A program made the position numbers and the translations under genes. From Candidatus Zhuqueibacterota bacterium (GTDB taxonomy: Bacteria > Zhuqueibacterota > Zhuqueibacteria > Zhuqueibacterales > Zhuqueibacteraceae): a stretch of 36,335 bases of DNA. Every line of letters starts with the position of its first letter. The first letter of the stretch is position 1. The stretch is from assembly GCA_022616415.1 (NCBI GenBank), contig JAKEEU010000019.1, positions 1 to 36,335 of the forward strand, read 5' to 3'. The notes beneath the pieces were generated by a model. That model ran no database searches. It was not told the origin of the DNA and saw nothing but the letters and a program-made list of their open reading frames with translations. Below, piece by piece: positions 1 to 6,564 of this stretch.

Positions 1-156
1 AATCTTGGGATATCCCTTGGCTTGGGGGTATCCAATTGCACTTTGACCGCCAGAACACGACCTAAATTCTTTACTCTAATTTTTTAATGAAAATCGGTGT
101 TGTATACAAAAACCCAACCTCGATAGTCCTTCAACAGCGGCTCCGTCCATGGGAAT

Positions 157-253
157 GGCAGAATGATTCTTCGGCAGAATAATTATCTCTTTTGATTCGG
201 TATGGTTTTGAAGGAAATGACAAAGAATCATTCTGCCGATCAATTATTCTGCC
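157..253. repeat. Nested inverted repeat (REPIN-like hairpin element)
   Basis: Four copies of a GGCAGAAT(G/A)ATT unit: two direct (157-171 and 173-185) and two inverted (223-237 and 242-253). The first pair of 15-bp arms, GGCAGAATGATTCTT and AAGAATCATTCTGCC, is perfectly complementary. The element lies just past the 3' end of the lipoprotein gene on the minus strand, so it could also act in transcript ending. The 156 bases to its left contain no gene I can recognise. The layout of two direct plus two inverted units resembles the unrelated repeat at about 27.7 kb. Confidence 0.7.
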
Positions 254-288
254 AATTAGAATTTTCCTGAATAGTCACAAATCGGGAG

Positions 289-1266
289 TTACTGCATGAC
301 GATAAATGAAGCCGGCTTGGAGCGCGAGCGATTCTGAAATTCGTCAACACACCACACCACCCACAAATACTCTCCCGGCGCCAGCGGCGTTTCCATTGTG
401 TAAGAAATGCTTTCCGCAAGCAAACCGCTTTTCTGAAAGACCAGGCCTTCGAATGTAAAAATCTCGAGCGTGAAAGTGAACGGAAAGCCCGGCCGGAACC
501 GTTTCCAAATGAACGTCGGCGTGGAAGAGACCTGTTGATCGCCGGCAGGCGATTCAAATTCGATTTCATCTTGAATGACGCGCTTGATGCCACTTTTGCC
601 GACTACAATCTCATCCGCGGCTCTGTCTTTCACGACGACGAGAAAATCCTCGCCGATGAGTTCCTCCAGATTGTTGACTTTCAAATCGAACAGCTTCAAG
701 GTTGCAATATAGTTCTTGTCGTCGACATCATAATCGAGCGCCTTTCGCAGGCCGAGTTTTTCGCTCTTTACAAAAACCGAGTCGACATCATTATCCTGGT
801 CGCTAATTTGGGCTTTTGCGACCAGCCGCGCTTCCTGATTGGAAAAGTATTGGTGCAAGATTTCCGTTGCGATCTGCAGATTTTCCAGGACCGGCATCGC
901 ATTGAGAAAGATGTCCAATGCGATCTGTTTATTTCCATCCCAAAGCACAAAAACGGAATCCTTTTTATAGCCGCTCTTTTCAATGTGCAGCCAATCGTTT
1001 TCAGGCATCAGATTTTCGAAACGAAAATGCCCCTGCGCATCAGTTTGCGCAAGACGGTTGCTATTTTTCCAAAACATGGCGGCCCCCATCAGGGCAGTGC
1101 GCGGCAAGCTTTGTGTTTGCACATGGCCTTCCAAAGCCACGTAAGGTGAGCGTGGATTCTGCGGATCGAAGGGATTGTTCCTCGGCGCATTGCAGGCGGC
1201 GCAAAGCCAGATCGCGATGAACAGAAGGCGGCCGATGCGATGCCTCTTATTATAAGATCGCGGCAT
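289..1266 (-). CDS. Lipoprotein with carboxypeptidase-regulatory-like domain
   Basis: This 325-aa protein begins with a basic stretch, a hydrophobic segment and a lipobox (LCAAC, Cys25), so it should be lipid-anchored after signal peptidase II cleavage. The NNPFDPQNP motif straight after the cysteine is seen in many FCB-group lipoproteins. Residues about 43-120 look like a carboxypeptidase-regulatory-like beta-sandwich (ALEGHVQT, then TDAQGHFRFENL). The rest is beta-rich and ends in a segment with the pattern APGEYLWVVWCVDEFQNRSRS, resembling an Ig-like fold. No enzyme motif is visible. A structural or surface-binding role is inference. It stands alone, downstream of the toxin-antitoxin pair on the same strand. 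Confidence 0.75.
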   Translation of the reverse strand: MPRSYNKRHRIGRLLFIAIWLCAACNAPRNNPFDPQNPRSPYVALEGHVQTQSLPRTALMGAAMFWKNSNRLAQTDAQGHFRFENLMPENDWLHIEKSGYKKDSVFVLWDGNKQIALDIFLNAMPVLENLQIATEILHQYFSNQEARLVAKAQISDQDNDVDSVFVKSEKLGLRKALDYDVDDKNYIATLKLFDLKVNNLEELIGEDFLVVVKDRAADEIVVGKSGIKRVIQDEIEFESPAGDQQVSSTPTFIWKRFRPGFPFTFTLEIFTFEGLVFQKSGLLAESISYTMETPLAPGEYLWVVWCVDEFQNRSRSKPASFIVMQ

Positions 1267-1317
1267 TGTTTTTTAAGACGGCGTCGTTAAGATAAACCAT
1301 TCACGCTGATATTGCGC

Positions 1318-1695
1318 TTATGCCAACAAGGCGGCGCTTTTTCCGTTCCCTGATATTTCATCAAGCTGCAGGGCAATACGCAATCGCAGGTTGATTTCAC
1401 GGAGCAAATCCTGCGAAGCTTCTCCTATTTCGCCATAGATGATGCTTTTCTCAATCGTACAAAGCTTGCGCAGGCGAATGGCAGAATCTTTTTTAAGGCC
1501 GGCTGCTGCAAAATCGGGGTGAGAAGCTTCAACAATCAAATCGGTGGGATGTGTTGCTTTTCTAACCTGTGAGGTGATAAAGGCAACAATGACCTCATTC
1601 TCATCAGCAGACGAAACAATCACTGCCGGACGGCGTTTGGTAGTCGTCAGGTCGCTGAAAGGGAAAGGCGTGAGTATGATAGCGCCGCGTTTCAT
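1318..1695 (-). CDS. MazF/PemK-family type II toxin (mRNA endoribonuclease)
   Basis: This 125-aa protein opens with MKRGAIILTPFPFSDLTTTKRRPAVIVSS, matching the start of PemK/MazF toxins: a small beta-barrel RNase with conserved 'G.i.l..fPFsd....K.RPavv'. Known family members cleave mRNA on ribosomes or free transcripts and are held inactive by the antitoxin. Its ATG overlaps the antitoxin stop by four bases (ATGA), the usual antitoxin-first, translationally coupled order. The length is slightly above the common 105-120 aa. The sequence looks intact; target site and activity cannot be read from it. Confidence 0.85.
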   Translation of the reverse strand: MKRGAIILTPFPFSDLTTTKRRPAVIVSSADENEVIVAFITSQVRKATHPTDLIVEASHPDFAAAGLKKDSAIRLRKLCTIEKSIIYGEIGEASQDLLREINLRLRIALQLDEISGNGKSAALLA

Positions 1696-1919
1696 CGATA
1701 GCGAACCTTCAAATCTTCGTCCGAGTAAATATCTTCGTCGGGGTCGGCAAGAAAATCGAATGCGCCGCCAACCTCAGCCAACTTGGCGATCTCACTGGCT
1801 GGTACGTCTTCATATTCTCCGTTTACCACGAACACCAAGAGCCGAGCATTCTTGGGCAAAGCGATTTTTTTTTCAAGAACGATTTTTTCACCATCGAAGT
1901 GAGCCGGAATGGGTTGCAT
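1692..1919 (-). CDS. Antitoxin of the MazF/PemK pair
   Basis: This 75-aa protein starts MQPIPAHFDGEKIVLEKKIALP, the short beta-strand opening (HFDG..I.L......LP) found in many small antitoxins paired with PIN or MazF toxins. The acidic C-terminus (ADPDEDIYSDEDL) suits wrapping a basic RNase, as is known for the class. I chose the ATG at 1919 because GAAGGTGATC stands just upstream at good spacing; an in-frame start 33 bases further up has no ribosome-binding site. It is the first gene of the module and is likely to autoregulate it (family knowledge). Confidence 0.75.
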   Translation of the reverse strand: MQPIPAHFDGEKIVLEKKIALPKNARLLVFVVNGEYEDVPASEIAKLAEVGGAFDFLADPDEDIYSDEDLKVRYR

Positions 1920-1979
1920 AATGATCACCTTCAGATATGAGAATAAACTCAATTTTTAAGTTTCGTAGGCTACTTCAGA

Positions 1980-2008
1980 AAATTAGTAAAACTACATTCC
2001 ATAGTCAA
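1980..2008 (-). promoter_or_regulatory. Possible sigma-70 promoter of the toxin-antitoxin operon
   Basis: On the minus strand TTGACT is followed after 17 bases by TAATTT, about 60 bases before the antitoxin start. The -35 box is good and the -10 box weak. It ends 12 bases from the target duplication of the element at 2028-2140, so that insertion lies immediately upstream of this promoter. Confidence 0.4.
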
Positions 2009-2019
2009 GATAAAACTTG

Positions 2020-2148
2020 ATCGCACAGTAATGCCTCAGTCTTCAGTGGGAAAACACCGTCCGGACGCTTTGTCATACGCGATTCTGGCGAGTTATCGAG
2101 ATTCAGCGTCCGGACGGTTAACCCGTAAATGAGGTATTACATCGCACA
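2020..2148. mobile_element. 113-bp MITE-like element with 8-bp target duplication
   Basis: The element spans 2028-2140 and is flanked by ATCGCACA on both sides (2020-2027 and 2141-2148), a perfect 8-bp direct repeat. Its ends are inverted: GTAATGCCTCA against TGAGGTATTAC, 10 of 11 pairing. Inside lie perfect 14-bp inverted arms, ACCGTCCGGACGCT (2056-2069) and AGCGTCCGGACGGT (2105-2118). It has no coding capacity. Ends starting GTAA with an 8-bp duplication fit the IS66 family as generally described, so an IS66-type transposase could have moved it; that assignment is inference. It lies between the toxin-antitoxin promoter and the CHAT gene. Confidence 0.8.
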
Positions 2149-2269
2149 ATATTTCCTCTTGCCTTTTGCCAAATCCTTTTTATTTTTACTTCTCAGTCGG
2201 GCATCCTGCGCTGCAAAACAAAAAGCTTTTAGTGTGAGAAAAAAACGGCCTTTTGCGTGTCTATATTTA

Positions 2270-3754
2270 ATGAAGACCATGCGCTATCACACCTTCGACC
2301 TGACCGTATCCGTCACCGGCGTGCCGCATGAGTATTTGCTCTCGGCGCAATCCTCCACGCAAGGCGAAGCCGCTGGCCGGACGAAAATTGATCCAAGCTC
2401 GGCGCCGCTTGCCGATCTTCTCGCGTCACTCGGCAACGCGACGATTTCATCGGCCAATCTGCAAGCTCTGGGCGCGGCGCTCTATCAAAGCTTGTTCGCC
2501 GGAGAAATCGGCATGTTGCTCAACCGTGCCCTCGGCGAAACCATTGGCAACGAGGCGCTTGGCCTCCGACTCCGACTGCGCATCAATCCACCGGAGTTGG
2601 CCGCGTTGCCGTGGGAATTTCTCTACTCGCCTGAGCGCCGGCTCTTTCTCGCCGCTTCGGTGGAAACGCCGTTGAGCCGGTATCTCAATCTGTCGGAGCC
2701 GGTACGCCAGCTCGCCGTTCCGGAGAAGATTAATCTTCTTGTGGTGATTACGCAAAACTCCGGTTTGGACACCACCGCCGAGCGCAAGGCGCTGGAAAAA
2801 GTGGCCAGTCAACTGCGTGACCGTCTTACCATAGATTTTCTCGAAGGTGAAGCCACCAGCGCGGCGATTCGCGCGGCCTTGCGCCAAAAAGATTACCACA
2901 TCTTGCACTATGCCGGCCATGGCGCGTTTAAAAATGACGAAGCTTTTCTCTATCTCGACCACGAAGAGAAATTAACCGAGCCAATCTCTGCCGAGCAATT
3001 CGCCCATTTCTTTACGGATTACACTTCTACGCGCTTGGTCTTTTTAAACGCCTGCCAGGGCGCAACCCGCTCCAGCCACCAAGCGCTCGCCGGCGTTGCC
3101 CCGCAGCTTGTGCTCCGCGGCGTACCCGCGGTGGTGGCGATGCAGGAGAAAATTGACAACGACGACGCAATTTTGTTTGCCACGGAATTTTACGCCGAGT
3201 TATGCCGCCAGGCCGGCGACGGGCAGGTGGAAGTGGCGATCTCCCGCGCGCGTAAAGCGTTGTTGCAGGAACGGTCTGCGAGCGCAGTGTTTGGCAATCC
3301 CGTGCTGTATTTGCGCGCCGAAGACGGCCGATTGTGGGAGACGAAAAAAACTGCACCGCCGCCTCTCATAAAAGAGAAAAAGCCCGTGCTGGAGCGCTGG
3401 CAAACTTGGGTGGCGTTCATCTCCGCCATTGTGGTTTTGCTCGGTGCGATTAGCGATTTGCCGCAAAAAATGCTACAAGCCTATCACGCCGTGAGAGAAA
3501 GCCTCGCGCCGAGTTGTCAATTTAATGGTCACGTCTTTGACAAGAAAGGTAAACCTGTGGTTGGCGCTGAAGTCTTTGTGCAAGGCCAAAAAGGCTCCGG
3601 CGTAACCGATGTGAATGGCGAATTCAATTTTTCAGTGCAGAATAAATGCGGGGAACCCGTGCAAGTTTTTATTAATAAAGATGGAATCGTGCAGGACGTG
3701 GGCAGCCAAACTCTGCCAGGGCCGGTCACGCTCACTTTCGAGGGTCAACCATGA
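2270..3754 (+). CDS. Membrane-anchored CHAT-domain (caspase-like) protease
   Basis: This 494-aa protein has a CHAT domain, the caspase-fold peptidase (clan CD) named from caspase and HetF associated with TPRs. The dyad is visible: His217 in HYAGHGAF and Cys262 in FLNACQGA. The domain ends near residue 350 with VFGNPVLYL. Residues about 380-396 form one hydrophobic membrane segment (WVAFISAIVVLLGAI), followed by a carboxypeptidase-regulatory-like beta-sandwich (about 417-494, GHVFDKKGKPVVGAEVFV). By position, the protease should be cytoplasmic and the sandwich periplasmic (inference). There is no signal peptide. The frame stays open back to 2129, but that extension starts inside the MITE and is probably not translated. 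The ribosome-binding site is weak, and ATG 2279 is an alternative start. The gene overlaps the TPR gene by ATGA. CHAT proteases are known to be triggered by partners in several defence and cell-death systems; no target is evident here. Confidence 0.85.
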   Translation: MKTMRYHTFDLTVSVTGVPHEYLLSAQSSTQGEAAGRTKIDPSSAPLADLLASLGNATISSANLQALGAALYQSLFAGEIGMLLNRALGETIGNEALGLRLRLRINPPELAALPWEFLYSPERRLFLAASVETPLSRYLNLSEPVRQLAVPEKINLLVVITQNSGLDTTAERKALEKVASQLRDRLTIDFLEGEATSAAIRAALRQKDYHILHYAGHGAFKNDEAFLYLDHEEKLTEPISAEQFAHFFTDYTSTRLVFLNACQGATRSSHQALAGVAPQLVLRGVPAVVAMQEKIDNDDAILFATEFYAELCRQAGDGQVEVAISRARKALLQERSASAVFGNPVLYLRAEDGRLWETKKTAPPPLIKEKKPVLERWQTWVAFISAIVVLLGAISDLPQKMLQAYHAVRESLAPSCQFNGHVFDKKGKPVVGAEVFVQGQKGSGVTDVNGEFNFSVQNKCGEPVQVFINKDGIVQDVGSQTLPGPVTLTFEGQP

Positions 3755-6312
3755 AAACTCTACATTCAGGCATGCTGTTTCTCACGCTCGTGCTCAGCAG
3801 TGTCAGACCGAGCTGGCCGCAAGCGCAGCCCTTTCTCCTCGTCAAAGTGGTCAATGAATTCGACCAACCCATGCGATATATCAACTTCCGCATTGCTTTT
3901 GTGGGCAACTATAGTTCCGATCCCAACGGCGAATGTCGGATCAATCTGCCCGCCGACAAGGGGCCTGGCCAGCCCATTGAATTCGAGTTGAAGAATGATT
4001 CTTTGGCTATCTTTGAGCCGGCGAATGGACGCGACAAAGTGCCGGACCGCGACCCGATTGTCCTCAAGCTGTTGCCCAAAGGCGATCATCGCTTGCTCAA
4101 TCGCGAAGAAATGAAAGCATTGATGAACAAACTCATCAGCGAGGCCACGAGGAAAGAAATACAACGTTTGCAGGCGGAAAAGGCCAAATTGGAGCAACAA
4201 CTGGCGAGCGCGCCCCCAGACCCTTTAGCCGAAGAAGCCCAACGGCTGGGGTTCAACAAAGAGGAATTGCTTGCGGCGATTGAAAAGGTGAAACAACAAT
4301 TACAAGAGAGCGAAGATCCTTTCGAGGTGGGCTTGGCGAATTTGTATGAAAAACGCTACCATAAAGCCGCGCAGTTGATTGAAAAAGCCATTGCCGCTGG
4401 GGAGAAAAAAATCCGCGAAGGGAAACGTGAAGAGGAACTGCTGCCCGAAAAGTATATGACCCTCGGCAATGCCCGCGCCGGCGAACACAAGCTCAAAGAA
4501 GCCGTAGCCGCTTATGAAAAAGCCATCAGGTTGCGGCCCTCTTATGGTGGTGCCTACCTGCTTTTGGGAAATGTGCTTGACGTGATGGGCGATCTAAAAG
4601 GCGCGATGAAAAATTTTAAAAAGGCACTGTCGATTTATCGCGGTGAGAGCTTGGGATTGCCAACACAGAATGAGGCGGCTGCTCTCGGCAATCTCGGGCT
4701 GGTGTTCAGCGGTCTGGGTGAGCCGGACAGTGCGCGGGTCTCTCATCAAGCGGCGCTTATAATTGACCGCAAAATCGGCTATCGCCAGGGTGAAGCCAAT
4801 CAACTCGGCAATCTCGGGTTGGTGTTCTACGATTTGGGTCGATTCGACAGTGCGGCCGTATATTTTCAAGTCGTGCTTAAAATCCACCGCGAATTTGGCT
4901 ATCGCGATGGAGAAGCAAAGGATCTCGGCAATCTCGGGATGGTGTTCCACGATTTGGGTCAACTCGACAGTGCGGCCGTATATTTTCAAGCCGCGTTCAA
5001 AATCGCCCGTGAGATAGGTTATCGTCAGGGAGAAGCAATCCATCTTGGCAATCTCGGGCTGGTGTTCAATGCTTTGGGTCAACCCGATAGTGCAGCCGTG
5101 TGTCTTCAAGCCGCACTCAAGATTAACCGTGAAATCGGCTATCGGCAGGGCGAAGCAAATAATCTCGATGGTCTCGGGCTGGTGTTCAGCGATTTGGGTG
5201 AACTGGACAGTGCGCGGGTGTATCATCAAGCCGCACTCAAAATCGCTCGTCAGACAGGTTATCGTCAAGGAGAAGCAGCCCATCTTGGCAATCTCGGGCT
5301 GGTGTTCAGCGATCTGGGTAAGCCGGACAGTGCGCGGGTCTATCATCAAGCCAGCCTCAAAATCGCTCGAGAGATTGGAGCTCGTCTGAATGAAGCTGCT
5401 CAACTCGGCAATCTCAGTGTGGTGTTCCACGATCGCAGTCAGCCAGATAGTGCGCGGGTCTATCATCAAGCCGCACTCAAAATTGCCCGCGAAATCGGCT
5501 ATCGTCACGGTGAAGCGCACAATCTGAGTCATTTGGGAGTATTGTGGAAGGAATTAGGTCAGTTTGATCAAGCCCGCCAATATTTAAAGCAAAGTTTGAA
5601 GATTCTTAAAGAGATCGGGAGTCCCTATCAACAGTGGGTTTTATATCAGTTGGATGAAGTCAATTCGCTGGCGAACCAACGCTGGTTTGATACTGGCGAT
5701 GCTCAAGCTGAGAAGGGAGAACTTGACAGCGCCAAAGTCTACTATAACTTGGCGCTTCAGGATAGCCGGAACAATTCTTATCGCCAAGGCGAGTTGCTGG
5801 CGCTCGGCAGTCTTTCTTTTCTGTTTCATGAACAGCAATTCAACTTTCCGCAAGCCTTTGCCATCGACCAACAGCGACAGCAATTGGATTCTGCCAACAT
5901 CTCGGTACAAGCTGATTTTGCCGAAAAGCATTTCACTTCCGGCCAATTTCGCGCCTGTGAAAAACGCCTCGTCGCGCTCTTGGTAAATTCAGAAATAAAG
6001 CAAAGCACCAAAATCGCCCTGCGCCCCATTCAAATTGCCAACGCGCTGGCGCTCGACCAAGCCGAAAAGATTCCAGCCAAATTGGATACGCTGCAAGCAA
6101 CCATTGCCAGCCAACCCGATACGTTCAAAGTGAGTTGGACATTCAACGGCACGAAACATTTCATTAGCACGAATGAAAAACTCGCACCGTATCGCGAATG
6201 GCTGTTGCAGCTTTTTCAGGCTTTAGAGATAAAAGAAGGCCGGGAGGCGATGCTCGCGGCGTTGCGAGAAGTGCGGGCGAATTTTCAAGTAGTAGACAAG
6301 AAGGTGCGATGA
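3751..6312 (+). CDS. Exported TPR protein coupled to the CHAT protease
   Basis: This 853-aa protein starts with a signal peptide (MKTLHSGMLFLTLVLSS, cleavage probably near residue 25). A beta-rich domain follows (VKVVNEFDQPMRYINFRIAF, about 30-110), like the sandwich in the upstream CHAT protein, then a coiled coil (about 118-155). Ordinary TPR units lie at about 195-300, eight 40-residue TPRs of the NLGLVFxDLGxxDSAxVYxQAAL type at about 312-631, and a helical C-terminus without a known motif. Its ATG overlaps the CHAT stop, so the two products are probably made together. TPR arrays bind protein partners; the likely partner is the periplasmic tail of the CHAT protein (inference). No catalytic residues are visible. 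Exporting the TPR part is unusual, since CHAT-associated TPRs are usually fused and cytoplasmic. Confidence 0.85.
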   Translation: MKTLHSGMLFLTLVLSSVRPSWPQAQPFLLVKVVNEFDQPMRYINFRIAFVGNYSSDPNGECRINLPADKGPGQPIEFELKNDSLAIFEPANGRDKVPDRDPIVLKLLPKGDHRLLNREEMKALMNKLISEATRKEIQRLQAEKAKLEQQLASAPPDPLAEEAQRLGFNKEELLAAIEKVKQQLQESEDPFEVGLANLYEKRYHKAAQLIEKAIAAGEKKIREGKREEELLPEKYMTLGNARAGEHKLKEAVAAYEKAIRLRPSYGGAYLLLGNVLDVMGDLKGAMKNFKKALSIYRGESLGLPTQNEAAALGNLGLVFSGLGEPDSARVSHQAALIIDRKIGYRQGEANQLGNLGLVFYDLGRFDSAAVYFQVVLKIHREFGYRDGEAKDLGNLGMVFHDLGQLDSAAVYFQAAFKIAREIGYRQGEAIHLGNLGLVFNALGQPDSAAVCLQAALKINREIGYRQGEANNLDGLGLVFSDLGELDSARVYHQAALKIARQTGYRQGEAAHLGNLGLVFSDLGKPDSARVYHQASLKIAREIGARLNEAAQLGNLSVVFHDRSQPDSARVYHQAALKIAREIGYRHGEAHNLSHLGVLWKELGQFDQARQYLKQSLKILKEIGSPYQQWVLYQLDEVNSLANQRWFDTGDAQAEKGELDSAKVYYNLALQDSRNNSYRQGELLALGSLSFLFHEQQFNFPQAFAIDQQRQQLDSANISVQADFAEKHFTSGQFRACEKRLVALLVNSEIKQSTKIALRPIQIANALALDQAEKIPAKLDTLQATIASQPDTFKVSWTFNGTKHFISTNEKLAPYREWLLQLFQALEIKEGREAMLAALREVRANFQVVDKKVR
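4684..5643 (+). repeat. Eight tandem 120-bp repeats encoding TPRs
   Basis: CTCGGCAATCTCGGGCTGGT or a close variant begins at 4684, 4804, 4924, 5044, 5164, 5284, 5404 and 5524, an exact 120-bp period with no indels. Units two to six are the most alike; the last (5524) is the most diverged. The DNA similarity is high enough for recombination to change the copy number by whole 40-residue units. Confidence 0.9.
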
Positions 6313-6360
6313 ATCAGAATTAACCTCTAAAATGTAAGGCAAAATTGCTTTAAACTAAAC

Positions 6361-6513
6361 GTCTATTGTCGCCACTTCAACCGGCTGCCCGCTTTAGCAG
6401 GATTGTGTTGCGGCGATGCCGGCGCGTAAGGCGGCATCGCCGTCGTCAATAGTGATCGGGGACTGGTGTTCGTTGCTCAGATTTTCCGCAAAGTTTTGCA
6501 ATATCGAGATCAC
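6361..6513 (-). pseudogene. Remnant of a Gfo/Idh/MocA-family oxidoreductase C-terminus
   Basis: Read on the minus strand, this stretch gives SVISILQNFAENLSNEHQSP, then ITIDDGDAALRAGIAATQSC, a stop, then SGQPVEVATID. The pattern 'nF...i......p.t.edg..al..a.aa..S...g.pv.v' is the end of NAD-dependent sugar dehydrogenases of the Gfo/Idh/MocA family. There is no start codon or upstream domain, and a stop interrupts it, so it is a decayed tail. It fills the gap between the TPR and phytase genes. Identification is from pattern only. Confidence 0.45.
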
Positions 6514-6564
6514 CGACGGTTTACAGCTCCGGATAGGCGAGAATCTCGCCGATGGCACGCGACA

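Noticed and set aside
2129..2269. N-terminal extension of the CHAT protein with a hydrophobic stretch, as a possible signal peptide
   Set aside because: The extension starts inside the transposed element and has no ribosome-binding site; a CHAT protease behind a cleavable signal would also be unexpected.
4594..5532. 312-codon open frame on the minus strand
   Set aside because: It is the antisense shadow of the 120-bp TPR repeats; its own repeated pattern simply mirrors the repeat period.
4684..5643. Regular repeats considered as a CRISPR array
   Set aside because: The period is 120 bp with no unique spacers, and the frame encodes TPRs throughout.
6537..6551. GGCGAGAATCTCGCC palindrome as a terminator of the phytase gene
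   Set aside because: The stem has almost no loop and no T run follows it on the minus strand.
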